Source: Nereocystis luetkeana (taxonomy: Eukaryota > Sar > Phaeophyceae > Laminariales > Laminariaceae). From it: a DNA stretch of 64,000 nucleotides. Of the stretch, positions 36,601 to 48,139 are shown one piece after another. The number at the start of each line of letters is the position of its first letter. Position 1 is the stretch's first letter. The position numbers and the translations under genes were made by a program. The notes under the pieces were generated by a model that saw only the letters and a list, made by a program, of their open reading frames with translations, was not told the DNA's origin and did no database searches. Where the stretch lies: contig JARUPZ010000031.1 of assembly GCA_031213475.1 (NCBI GenBank), forward strand, positions 374,501 through 438,500, read 5' to 3'.

Positions 36601-39600
36601 CGCAGTGTAGTGAATATTACCACAGAGGGGTAATTACTAGCAATCTGTCCTTGAATATAAGGACTGTTTATGTATTTATGTTTAATTCGAAGGTTCCTTA
36701 CATTCAGGGGCTTGGAGGTATGAGACACTCTGCACCAAAAAACTGAAAGGCCATTTTGTACTATCAGTATTGTTCAATAAGAAAACGTGCGTCAGATTTC
36801 GGGACAGAGGCATTGTTTTGTGAGGCTTCCTCGCTTGCAGAGCTTTCTTTCAACAATTATTTTTGCGTGTCATTTGTTTTTATCGCCCTTTTTTTCTCCT
36901 GTTCCCTCCCTAGCCGTACCTCAGACCCGGGGTAACATAGTATTAGTAGGCTCTTCTCCCCCCCGTTGTAGGCATGCGGGGGTCTATGGTCACACGAATA
37001 TGGCCATGCATGATATCGAGTATCTCCCCTCCCTCCCCACTACGTCTCTGGATGTGACCACGCCAGAAAATAAATCGATTCATTGACGCTGCCACACGTG
37101 TGCAAGGCCGCCTCACATCCGGTTCTTGGTAGGATGCAGCTCACCCTCCATGCGACTCGCCCAACACCTCACGGCGCTTCGCGCCTGGTGCAAGCAATGT
37201 CTGCCTGGTCCGTGAAAGCCCAACGTGCTCCGTTCCGGCATTGTAGGGATGCGAGAATCAATGGTCAAACGACTACGGCCATGCGTGGTAATGAGATAAT
37301 GAGTACACCCCCCGCACACTACGGTACGACGTGCCTTGTATCATTATCCCGGGAAGGGCTCGGCACTTTCTTCCCTCGTCGACTTGCGTCGAATTCTTCA
37401 CCTCACTTTGATAAGCCGACTTTAAGAGACATGTTGTAAGTTAAGCCCGATAGCCGATAGTGCACAATGTAAGCGTGGGCTGAGTATCTAGCAAGTGACG
37501 GCGTGAAAACACACACAGGGCTGGGTTTAAGAGAAAATCTAGTCCTACGGTGTTGGGTGAATGTAGCTCCTCAGCTGCGGAGCCCCCGCATCAGTGTTGT
37601 GAACCGAAATTGGAAATGAGTCGGTCGGTATTCGGCTTTTTTCGCTGAAAATGTCGGTCGGTTTCGGTCGTTTTTGTATTATTTTCCCGACAAGAACCGA
37701 AACCGAAGCTGAAACCGAATACTTGTCGGTCCGTTTTTTTCTGTCGGTTTCTCACCACAACCAGCAAACTAAATGGTTGGGCTTGAAAGAGCAACCCCTA
37801 CGTACCGGGGCACGGCTTTGCTTTCGTCCGATTTACTCCGTCGGTGGCAGGTGTCTCTGTCGGAGTTCAAGCGGTGGCTGGAGGCGAACGGCGCCGCGAG
37901 AGGAATGACAGATGAGGAAGTCGAGATGCTGTTCAAGGCCGTTGATGTCGATAATTCTGGTGCGGTCGTACTACGTTGTTTCTCGGTTGTCCCTGGTCAT
38001 TCACACATCAGACAGATAATCTAGATCATCTAGATCATCTAGAACGTAAGATTCCGTTTAGAATTGTTGTGCAGGGTTTGATTAGTACAGGTCCAACCCA
38101 GGAAACGCGTGCTAGATCATCCACAGGTTATACTGCTTCCGCCGGGCAACATGAGCTACGTAGTTCATACATATTGATCAGGACTATACCTTGCCTGAAA
38201 GATCTGAGTCATTATGTGGGAATGATCTGTAGATGATATGTAGATGATCTATAGATAATCTGTAGATAATCTGTTTGATGTGTGCAAGCAGGCCTTTCAT
38301 GCTCACGGTGCATCTCTTCATCCGGATTACTTTCCCATTATCCGAGGGGGCGCAAACGCTTTTGGCTGATGAACAAACACGGTCGAGGTCGACGTCTAAA
38401 GGTAGAAGTTGCCGTCCGGTGTCTCGCGCCGACTATTAATAGTCGCTCTGTGTATTTCTCGGCCGGCTGGTTGGTTTGCCGAAAGGTCAGAGTGTCGGTT
38501 AAACGTAGGTGATTTCTTGTCGCGCTCCGGAGTTTTTCAGTCTAGCAGAAAATTCTGGGAAACGGTTGCTCTTCTAGGGTCTAGCGCACGGTGCGCGGTT
38601 GTTCTGCGGCTACCCTGCGGCTGCCCCCCTTTCGGAGCAGCACGCCGGTGGATGGTGGCTTGTTTGGGGCTAATCGTGATCGTAAGCGACGGTCGCCTCC
38701 TCGCCAACAGCATCTAGTGAACCATTTGGGGGCAGAGGACCCCCCCCTCGCCGGTTCTGCCAAGAAGCATCTCGTATGGTGTTTCTGGCAAACGCGTGCC
38801 AACCTTCCCCAATGTCTACGTCAGGTAGTGTATATCGGTTGAGACCAAAATATGCCCTGTCTCGACACCTTCGGGCGTCAGGTGTCGGGAATCTGTGACC
38901 GGGTTCGTCGGCCGGGGCCACCGTAGCTGCGTCCGGTGCGGGTTATGGGCAGGGTTCTTCCCTGCAACGTTTACGTCCATTCCTAAAACGGGGGGACATA
39001 GTATCCAAAAGCAAGCGTACGAGTAGCGTGAAGACATATAATAGAGGGAAACATGGCGTTTGAGTCCATCGTCCTGAGGGTTCCTGATTGCTGAAGCCCC
39101 CCGAAATATGAAACACTCACGGCAACAGCGCGGGACCTTTCGGCTTGGCAGACGCATTTTATAGCGCTCGCGACATCGATTCTTGGAGATCGGGCACAAA
39201 AATGGCAGTTTTCCCATGCCGTCGATGAAGGAGCGGAGCGCTGACTCCGCCACCACGGCGTGACTGTGCAGCAACGAGCCCGAATCGCCGTGTTTTTGCT
39301 GGTGGTTCGGGCGTTCTACTCTCGTGGAAGAGTTAGAGTTCTATACCCTATGATAGAAGGTACGCAGAGTTAATCGCTTTTTATCAAGCTTAGCAGTATT
39401 CCATCCGCCCAGTATCATACACTTCAGAGAGTACGCGCTCAACGTTTCGCCAGGCGTTATGGTGCTGTGAACGATTTGTACTGTTTTTCGCGATTCTCCC
39501 CATAAAAGACGAGCGCAGTTTCTGAGCTTCTTAGTTTTCGCGCAAACCTCGGCAGTAATGACAACGGTTACGATGACCGCGGGTAGCCGCGATGACCCAC

Positions 39601-42263
39601 GTTTTTCTTTCGTAGGGTTGACCGGCGAGAGAAAATTCCGCGCAGGAATTGATTTCACGGGGGGCGGTATCAGTCGGTCATTGAGGCGCCGACTGATCCA
39701 CCCTCTTGCTACATGCCACCTTCGATGAATTTCTATTAGCCAAACTTCGCGTGTGACCCTTGGCCCCTCGCAGGCTTCATCCATTTTAACGAGTTCCTGG
39801 CGGCGACGATCCAGCAGAGGAAGCTCGACGAGGCCCAGCTGTGGCCAGCCTTTGACCGCCTCGATCGCAGCCACACGGGTTTCATAAACCTTGATGACGT
39901 TACGCTCACCACCGGGGCGGCGGCGACGAAGCAGGAGGCCGCGGTGCTCGTCGGCTACTTTGATATCAACGGGGACGGTCAAGTGAGAGCGCTCAGTCGT
40001 CCTAGTGTCATCAAACGCAAACCTCCCGCCCCCCGTGTTGCTGTATTCGTATTTCGCGGCTGCTCCTGTTCTTCCGCGCGCGAAAGACAAAGCTCACACC
40101 GGTGTTGTGGCGCCTCTCTCTTTTCAGTAAAGTGGCCGTGGGGAATAAAGTTAGGCTGAAACGATCACCGCTCGGAGTCGATATGCTGTCCCTGGCTCGT
40201 CACGACGTTAATGTGTTTATTTGTTGTCGTCATCGGTGTGTATTTCAGGAGGTAGCCCCCTTTGAGGGACCCTATGTAGCGGGGTTCGGGATTTCAGATC
40301 CCTTCTCTACGAACGTCCCCTGTTAGAGTTTGGTTCCTCATACCTGGGAATCAACAGTGGGAAAAAGCGGTGCCCAGATATTTGAGGTGCCGTGTATACC
40401 GTTTTCGCTTATCGTAGGGTCCCTCGAAGGGATCTGTCTTCTGTATTATACACCAGCGGCGAATAGCTGCCTGCGGAAAATCGCGCTCAGCTCGCCGGCG
40501 CGACACGCCTCCCTAGGCTTTCGTACAGGTCAGCCCAAAAGTGCATGGTATTGATTTCGATCAACGGGGGGGAACACTTGATGCATGCCGGAAACAGCGG
40601 GGACCGGGTGAGATACGTAGGAGGATCGAGCTGCGTCGACAAGATAATGACCGCCTGCGGACCAACCTGCTCTCCTTGAGAACCGGGTCACCTCTCGCCC
40701 AGAGCCGGTTTTCCTTTCAAGCCAGTTCTCCGTTTTGGAACTGCAGTAGGTTCGTTCGACCTACTACTTAGCTCGCGTCTGCCTGCCGTTGAAGTGGTTT
40801 TATTGGCAGGAGCGTGTCGCACGGTACGGTGCGTAGTGTGGTGGCAAAGAACATACCGAAAACGTGGTGGGTGTTTGAAGGGGGCGAACGCGCGCGATCG
40901 GAGACGTTTGCCCTTTTGGAGAGACGAGGAAGTGGCAGGAGTTAGGGAGCTGCGCCGTTGGACCCGCGCTTTGGGCGACCATGGGCGTAGCACCCTTTTT
41001 GCGCCATCAGAGCAACCCCGCGTCGTCTCAAAGTTGCGCGCTGTCTGCAATTCAGCCTTGGTGAAATATCATGCCTTGAAACGGACTGGATGCTCGTGTT
41101 TGCGCTCGCGCTGTTTTATGTTTTTTTTTTCGTTTCCTGCTGCTGTTGCTGCTCAACCTATTATGTTTGGGGGGTCTGTGGCATCAGATTTTTTTCGTCG
41201 AGTTTGTCAACAGCACGAAGGGGGCATGACGTGAGCCACGCGCTCCTGCAGGCACTAAATCCCGAGGGAAAGGCACGCGTGCTTACGTACACCCCCGTAT
41301 ATGGCGCTTCAAAATTTGCTATATAGTGTGGGCACGCCCGCTTGCCCTATTCGAGCCAACTGCCGTCGCCGCCCCGGGTACCAAGACCATCCCCGGATGC
41401 AGACGAGTTGAGAAACGAAGCCGTTATATATGTGGAAACACCTCGGACGGCTCTGCGAGGGGTTTGGAGCTAGACGACTCCATGCGTGAATCGCTTCTGT
41501 TTCGGGTCGCGCTTCCCCTGCACACGTGCGGCTCTCCCCTGTGTATGTGACTATGTGTGACTATGTGCCAGCGACGCATGCCGCCTATAAACGCTCTGGG
41601 TCGTCTCCCCGCATGCCCGTGCTTGCAACTCCGCCGTGGTCTCGTGTGTTTGTGTGCTGACAGATTAGCTTCGGGGAGTTCGTAAATGGTATGAGGCGAA
41701 TGCGGGGAACGGAGCGAGACGGCCAAGGGCTGCTGCCGCTCCCTCTTCCAGCCGGTTCTGCCGCCTCATCTTCGCTCCACCTATCGAAAAATTCAACCGA
41801 AATACCGGACAACACCCGCGGGGGAGAGGAAAACGTTCGTGCCACACCCCCCCCCTCCCCCAAACAGGAAATGACGCCCGCGACGGTCGAGGCTGGTGTA
41901 TCGGAGTCCCCAGACCGCGACGAGAATAGCCGTGGAGAAGGCGAGATTATTGGCGGCCAAGAAGAGTCTGATGGGGATGCGCAAGTTTGGAAGGAGGCTA
42001 GACAGGGGTCAGCGTTAGAGGAGTTGGTAGAGCCTTACGGAGGCAGCGGTTTAAATATATCGGGGAACTCCTCCGGGAACGGCGGAGCGGCAGGAGTGGC
42101 GGCCGTCGCGCCTGGAGCGCCTGCAGTAGAAACAAGCGGCGGAATGGAAACCCGTCAGCGACCAGAGGTAGCCCATGGCACGAGCGGGGAGGGCATAGGC
42201 GGGGGGGTTGCGGAGCAACGCCAAACTTACGGAAAGGGGTGCGACGGGTGTGTCGTAGGGTAG
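28539..42263 (+). CDS. calcium-dependent protein kinase (CDPK)
   Basis: Ca2+-activated Ser/Thr kinase with its own calmodulin-like domain. Exons: 28539-28702, 31610-31784, 32631-32789, 33182-33322, 33976-34123, 34421-34637, 35872-35989, 37851-37959, 39774-39982, 41664-42263. All phases match, giving 679 residues. Residues 1-55 form a charged helix ending VTEVYDF. The kinase domain has a Gly loop (GGFGEV, 58-63), Lys78 in YAMK, HRD 167-169 in HRDLKLEN, DFG 193-195 and APE 217-219. The junction helix includes QANGMKQLALEVVA. EF-hand loops are at 368-379, 406-417, 441-452 and 474-485; the third has Asp rather than Glu at position 12. The tail after 490 is Ser/Pro/Gly/Glu-rich and disordered. There is no N-terminal Gly for myristoylation. 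The weak point is the join of exons 1 and 2, where the first Gly of the loop is missing. Confidence 0.92.
29459..29564. mobile_element. TA-flanked MITE, copy 7
   Basis: TTACGGGGGACCATAGTAAA start with TA flank. The right end has decayed (TTCCCGCGA before TA). Confidence 0.75.
30361..30399. repeat. (CAG)n microsatellite
   Basis: About 12 CAG units in the first CDPK intron. It could read as poly-Ser or poly-Ala, but there is no exon context. Confidence 0.9.
30508..30820. repeat. direct duplication with CAG tracts
   Basis: GGACGTCGTA, TTCAGCCAGCTCGAA and ACGGGTCCC, AATAA, CCAACACA recur in order at 30508-30576 and 30747-30820, each followed by CAG-rich sequence. The second tract at 30599-30630 is (CAG)n. 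Confidence 0.7.
34638..35871 (+). other. CDPK intron 6
   Basis: A 1.2-kb phase-2 intron (GTGAGG to GGCACAG). It contains a TGTTG/GGTGG-rich low-complexity stretch at 35450-35640. No additional exon is needed for the reading frame. Confidence 0.75.
36030..36150 (-). repeat. interspersed repeat family 1
   Basis: GCCTGGTCGGTGAAAACCCG, TGCTCCGTCCCGGCATCGTA and ACGACTACGGCCGTG match the family core. Confidence 0.7.
36955..37025 (-). repeat. interspersed repeat family 1, short piece
   Basis: GGGGGTCTATGGTCACACGA and GGCCATGCATGATATCGAGT after a short C run. Only the end of the family is present. Confidence 0.55.
37095..37320 (-). repeat. interspersed repeat family 1, near full length
   Basis: GTAGGATGCAGCTCACCCTC, ACACCTCACGGCGCTTCGCG and GCAAGCAATGTCTGCCTGGT, then CATTGTAGGGATGCGAG, in family order. 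Confidence 0.7.
38015..38280. repeat. GATC-palindrome repeat family, copy A
   Basis: It is bordered by TCTAGATCATCTAGA and GATCTGTAGATGATATG motifs, with a middle containing ACAGGTCCAACCCAGGAAAC and CCTGAAAGATCT. The same order recurs at 52535-52925. Confidence 0.65.
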
Positions 42264-44533
42264 TAGACATACGGCAGTTCCGCCAGACGCCATGTGGGGG
42301 TATTTTACCGATAGTTGGTGTTCCCACCTGATTTGGTGCTAAGGCATGATATTGGTTTTGGTCTGAGGGTGGCGAGTGAGGTCGTGGTAGCACGGGCATG
42401 AAGGTTTACCCTGGTTTTGCTCGAATTGGCTGGTTTCTTCCCAGGCGTTTCGGGGGGGGCAAGAGACTACTAGGTTTTACTCCGAGCTCGAAAATTAAAT
42501 GCGCCGGACAATCAATCGATTCGATAGGCGGCGCGAAGAGATCCGCGTCCTTGTTCTGTTGTGGCCCCATAGACTAGAGGGGCGGCGCACGGGCCAAACG
42601 ATAGTATACTGGTGTAATATGAATTGCCAGACGGTTGCGAATCTTCTGCAAACGGGTATGAGGAGGAGCTCAATCTTCTTCTCTTTTTGTTGCAATTCTC
42701 GTGCCCCTCGATGCACGGTAGAATAGAACACGGTGCAAGGGGAGTCCCGGGCTCTCTGGTGTATATGGAAGCGCGTGGCATCGAACACCAGGCGTGTCGT
42801 ACGTACAGTAGTTACATGCTGCGATTTTTCTGTTCGAGGCGTGCTACGGTAGTGGGGTTCAGAGTTTTGTCGAGCACCAAGTTTTCTCGCCCACGGGGGG
42901 GCACGGGGGGGGGGCTCAACCACTGCATCAACCATTGCAATTGCGGAGCTACCCAGCAACATTATATCCAACTTGTATTATGCAGTGTTACAAAAATCCA
43001 GGGCTCTTCACGGGTCAGGACTCAACCCGCGGGTCGCGTCAGAAGGTTTTCATATATTGCGGATCGGGTCGGGTCGAGTCGAGTCGAGTCGGGTCGTGTC
43101 AGGTCAGGAGGTGTTCAGAATTTCACGGGTCGGGCCAGGTCACCCTGGCCGGACCACCTGGCCCGAGCCGACCCGACCCGCGAGGTTTGGCCTGACCCGT
43201 GAACAGCCCCGATTTTTCTGCTAATTTAATAGACACCTATAGCCCATGGGATTGTGTATCGGGCTTACCGTAGCTTACATTTTTTCGGTCGAAGTAGGTG
43301 ATCGAATGGGCTATAAAAGGAGCAGCCTTATCATATTTAGGTGCTACCTCTATGGTAGCACGCGTCACTTTGTTTTCGATTTTCCACGCTTGCTCGGGAA
43401 GAGTCGTGTCGCGCAGTTATATAGCGGGCTATCCTCGGGGCGTTGCCCTCAAGTTCGTCGCGTACTACTGTAAAGCGTTAATGAAAACGCTAACCTATGA
43501 GGCTCTCAAACACGTGAAGTTCTTTACTGTATAAAGACATGTTAAGTGGACAAGAGGTAGTGTTGATGGCGGAGCTAAAGGGGTCGGGTTTAAAAGTTTG
43601 TCAGCAAACGCGCGCTTCGAGGCGTGTGGTCCTCGTTTGGAGGAATATACTTGAGCAGCGACATCTGAGACAGCACCCCGCGCCCCATCTTGTGGGGTGG
43701 GGGGGTCCGCCGAGTGCAACCCACTTCCTTCCTGGGGGTCGAGACGACGACCCACGACGAGGATTCAGGCTCAGATTGTATATGTCGGGCACCGCACACT
43801 CACGAACGGACCTGCGGATTGTGTATGATAAGTAGGCATATTACTCGTTGTCGGCATGGCTGCGGATTGTACAGGACAAGTTGTTTTGCTGGACTCGTTG
43901 TCGACATGGGTCTGTAGAGACCATTGCGTCGACGGTTCTGTAAACCCTTCGCTCAAACGCTTGCTGCCGAGTTTACGCATGTAGCTATTAGTAGCTTTTG
44001 CGCTTTAGTGCCCCTACCTCTGGTCGAGGTGTTCTTTGGTAGTGACCAAGGCCTCGGAGTGCGATGTGCAGTATCTGACTCGCTGCTCGGCTTGCTCCTT
44101 CCGCGGCACGAACGTTCCACGATTGCTATTACTTGTTGGATTTTTTTTATCAAACGTGCCACCATAAAGAAGAACCCGTCCTCAGGACTCCACGGCATTG
44201 ATGCTATATACCGCAAATAAGCGGACCTGGGCCACCCCTACGCGTTTCCATTCTGCAAGGACGTGCTGCACGCGGTGCAAGACACCAGGCTTGACATGCT
44301 TTCTCAGGGGTTTGTTTCGGAGAGGACTAATCTCCCTCTCCGCATGATCGCGTTTTGTGCAACCTGCAGTATATACCGCTGCGAGCAAGATGTTATACCC
44401 GGGTACGGGTCGAGTTCAGTCCCTCTTTCGCCCGGGGGCAAACGAAATGCTACTTCTGAGTCCCCCGCGCAAAACATTGGTAGTGTGGCTAAGCTGCGCC
44501 CACCGCGCATGTACTCTCAAGCCTGTCCTGTTT
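42264..44533. other. intergenic, convergent 3' ends
   Basis: This is the space between the CDPK stop and the stop of the minus-strand Ser/Arg-rich gene. It includes a GC-rich inverted-repeat element at 42995-43218. No supported exon. Confidence 0.5.
42995..43218. mobile_element. GC-rich inverted-repeat element
   Basis: The ends AAAAATCCAGGGCTCTTCAC and, on the other strand, AAAAATCGGGGCTGTTCACG are near-mirror. The inside is made of GGGTCGGGTCGAGTC-type repeats that pair with GAGCCGACCCGACCCG. No protein is encoded and no target duplication is resolved. Confidence 0.6.
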
Positions 44534-47260
44534 TCACCAAGCCTGGTCCCCTTTCTCTTCCCCGATGGTCGATGTCCGCTGAATGCTGCCACGCCGAGAA
44601 CTCTGTTGCGGCCATCGCTCCTCGCTCGTCTTTTCCTCAGTACTTCTTGTTGATGGCCCCCGCTTCGCCTCGGCGGGCCTCTCTCCTTTCTTACTCTCTC
44701 CTCTACTGGATTTTCTGCCGCTACTGGCACTGCTGTGGCTGCTACTGCTACCGTTGTAGCTGCTGCTGTAGCTGCTGCTGCTGTTCATTGCAGATCGATT
44801 TATTCGTTCGAAAGGGCTGGGACCTTTCTCTTCCGACGAACTGCTTCTTAGCCCCCCCTCGCCCACCGCCCTCTCCCCGCTCTTATGTTTCCTTCGGGCC
44901 TTATGGGAGGTGCCTGATTCATGCCTGTTGCTAACGCGGCGGCGGCCGCGGCGAGGACGGCGGTGTCGACCGTAGTCCACCGTCGAGTCCACCATAACGT
45001 TATTTCCACACGGCCATGCGCGTGGGCAAGAAGCGACAGGAGGGCCGAGGTAAGGATTGGCGAGGAAAAACACCGGACGCGTGAGCCTCGAAGAGGCTCT
45101 GCCATGACCAACGCTGCCACGAGTACCGTGGTCGCGGCTTGATGTCGATAAAGTGGGTGAACTCGACCGGGCAACAGGTATCGCCTGTTCCCGAGCCCGT
45201 TGTCGTCGACAGCAGGGACTTTGATTGTTGTTGTCATCAGAGCGGAGAAACGCCCGATCTGATGTTTCCCCTTTAGCTTCGCTATTAGCTTGCGTGGCGG
45301 CGTTGGCCTCTGCATTACTGCGTCTCCTCTGGCCGACCCGCTTTGCTTGCTCGCCGCCGTCTCTAGCTGAGCGCAGTGCGTGTGATCGTGACGAGGATGT
45401 ACGCTTGCCTCCTGGATCGGCGTTTCCGTTGCATCTCCCACCAGAGCAAGATTCTGCGCTTGTTTTCTGCTCTCCTCTTTGTGCGGGCATCTGGTCATCC
45501 GACCTTTCGTCCGAAGAGACCGCATCGTTCACAGAGTCTTCGGCGGCCAGGCTTCGGCTATGAGCTTTTATTTGCTTGCTTCGCCCGTCACTTGTGATCG
45601 GGTCCCTTCCGCGCGGTTGGCTCTCTCTTTCGCCCTGACACTGTCTCTCGGGTTGAGACTGTCCAAGCCTTGACCCGTTCATTGTGATCACGATAGCTTT
45701 CGCCAGGCGCACTATTTCCCCCCGCCATGTTACCAGTGTTACAGCCTCCCTTTGTAGGTCTAAAGACTCCCCGTCGCCATCACCACCGTTCTGCAAACGA
45801 TCACGGAGTTTCCCGACCGCATCACCTTCCCTGTCGGCCGGCATATCCATTCCTCGTGTTTGAATATTACGTGTTTCTTTTTCACAGAGCGCGGGCTGGT
45901 TGAATCTATCATTGTTTCTGGATGCATATTCCCTACTATTGCGGACAGATCCTTGCGCAGTTACCCCCCCTCGCCCCCTCGACCCCTTCGGGTGTTCTCC
46001 TCGCTTGCTGCCGCCTTCCTCCTCTCTTTTCCTTCCGTACGCGCCCTCTCGGCCTGCCTCCTCCCCCTCTTGAGCCACCGGGCTTGTCGTCAAATGCCTC
46101 CCATCCTCGGGTAGAGCTTCGTGGCTGCCACAATCATCGTCGAGCTCGCTCTTCTGGTTACCGAAGGCCACCGGCTTCGCCTGGAGGTTATTCATCATAT
46201 GCGCGTCTTTCGATACCCCCTCGCTTCTTATGGGTTCCACTGTAAAGTTTTTGCGCGCTTCCTCCTCTGGCGACGATGTCTGCTGCGTCCCTTCTTGGGG
46301 TTCCCTACCCCCGTCGCCTGCGGTCCTTGCTGTATTTTGTTCGACGGTGTCTAGCTGCTTCACGCTGTCAATCCGTATGCTGACTTCCGCCTCAAGAACC
46401 TTCGAAGTATTCGAAAGCGGCTCCCCTTCGGTGTCGCGGTTGAACATGAGCTCGGTTGGTCCTTCCTCCTCCTGCATTGCAAGCGGCGGTGCAGGGTGGA
46501 GTGCACGGTAGCAAAAAATACACACACAATGGCAGCACGGAAATTGGAACTTCAAACAGACTAGATCGAGTATTTCAATCAGACTTAAAAAGGGGCTTGC
46601 CATGGTACTGATATATTGTGTTCTGCGGTGTCAACGGTGTCAGCAAGAGACGCCTCCACCCAAAGGTGTGAAACCCAACAGTTTCGAAATAGACTTGACC
46701 ACACCGTGCCATCACAAAACCAAAGTCAATTACCAGTATTTGAACCCCAATATGAAGACAACGTTATCGACACATTTGTGAGAGGGGTTGTGGTCATTGC
46801 ATGCTGGTCCACCTACTTTTTCGTTTGCTGGAAAGCTCGTCGAAACGCTTGTTGTAGCCGCCACGGCCTGCTCAGAGGCCGGTGTTACCGTCTCCTCGTT
46901 GCTTGGCAGGTTTCTTTGTGTCGGGGTGTATTCATCGACCCGCCGCCCGTCGCCCGCTGGCCGCTGCAAACCACCGTGTACTTCGCCTCTTCCCGCATCG
47001 CCAGCAGTCCGACGATCCAAACCCGTGGTTTTTACCAAACCGTGGTTCCCGGACAACCCCGTGGTTTCTCGTGATCTTGCATGGAAACCGCTCGAATGTG
47101 TTTCGTTGGATGAGGACGAGCATTCTACCGCCCGAGGACCTTCAATTTGGCGACTTCGTCGTTTCTCTGAACCCGTGATGCTGGTCCTTTTACTGGCAGT
47201 GGTCGTGTTGGGGGGTGCTAGATGCCATACTTGATGCTCAATGTCAAACTCGACGTGCAA
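44534..47260 (-). CDS. Ser/Arg/Glu-rich disordered protein, unknown function
   Basis: Two exons, 47260-46817 and 46471-44534, joined by a phase-0 intron (AAA|GTAGGT to TGCAATGCAG). They give 793 residues (148 + 645). The second exon is an uninterrupted 1.9-kb frame. Composition is dominated by Ser, Arg, Glu, Gly and Gln. Near the C-terminus there is a Ser/Tyr-rich run (NSSSSYSSSYNGSSSSHSS), then a mixed-charge SR-like tail. No folded domain was recognised; the most ordered stretch is LVTWRGEIVRLAKAIVITM. It may be a nuclear SR-like or scaffold protein, but this is speculation. An alternative start inside the intron (46603) would give a hydrophobic Cys-rich N-terminus and a single exon of 689 residues. 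Confidence 0.5.
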
Positions 47261-48139
47261 CTGGCAACTGCACGTTGCCGCGAGAACGCCGCGGTTTCCT
47301 GGGGTGAGTTCCGCCTGTTTCAGAGGTAGGGAAGGCCGCGGAAGGCTGTCAGGCTGTCGTGGGTACTACGGAACAGGTCCAGCGCATACATGTTACGTGA
47401 GGTTTCGATGCCGAGTCTTCGATGCTAAGCTCTGCATGTAGCTGCATGTAGCTAAAAAACGTAAAGCTATTAATACGTATAAACATGATCGATCGTAAAG
47501 CTCTGTCATGCACTGTGGACTGACCCCTGTGTTTGTACGTACCAGGTACTGTACATGAAGCAATACAGAACGATCCCATGTTGTACAGTAACACACTTGA
47601 CCACGTTTTACAGCGGAATAGAGAGCGCAAAGAAACCTTACACACCTGTGTATATCTGCAAGCGCCGGAGATCACGTCGCTTCGAAAACTCTTCTTGCAG
47701 TCCCTCCGTCGTCTGTTGTCGCCTTTGAAACGGTCTTCTGATGAACTCGACGATCTCGACGATCTCGACGATCTCGACGATCTGGACGATTCTGGCGACG
47801 AGGAGCCCGAAGATATTCCCAGTGGCCCTGCACGATATTTGTCGTTGCATGACGAGGTCCTCCAGCTCGAGCGCCGTCTCGGCATTTCCTGCAGACACGA
47901 TGCGATTGTGGTGGCCCGTGGTGGCGGATCATGCGGATGATGGGTCCAGGACCTGCAACCTGCTAGATGTTGGATCGCGTAAAACCGCGTCTTCCCCTTG
48001 CCAATAATTTCGGGAATTATCATGGAACTCCCTTGTCAAAATCATATTTTGGGGGCAAAAGGGCGAAAGAGACAAAAGGCAAGGAGAGCTCTTGGGCGAG
48101 GAGAGGGCGTAGACGGAGATAGGGACTACCGCGGCAGCC
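47261..48139. other. divergent intergenic region with a 9-bp tandem repeat
   Basis: This lies between the start of the Ser/Arg-rich gene and the proposed ERH start. At 47746-47790 GACGATCTC is repeated about five times. Both strands are open here: plus reads an Asp-Asp-Leu repeat up to a stop at 47940, minus reads Ser/Arg. I cannot decide whether any frame is used. Confidence 0.45.

Larger units (their letters stand above)
35990..37850 (+). other. CDPK intron 7
   Basis: A 1.9-kb phase-0 intron inside the first EF-hand loop codons. It holds repeat-family-1 copies and short ACAGAGTGGTGAATA-like tandem units at 36525-36640. Confidence 0.75.
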
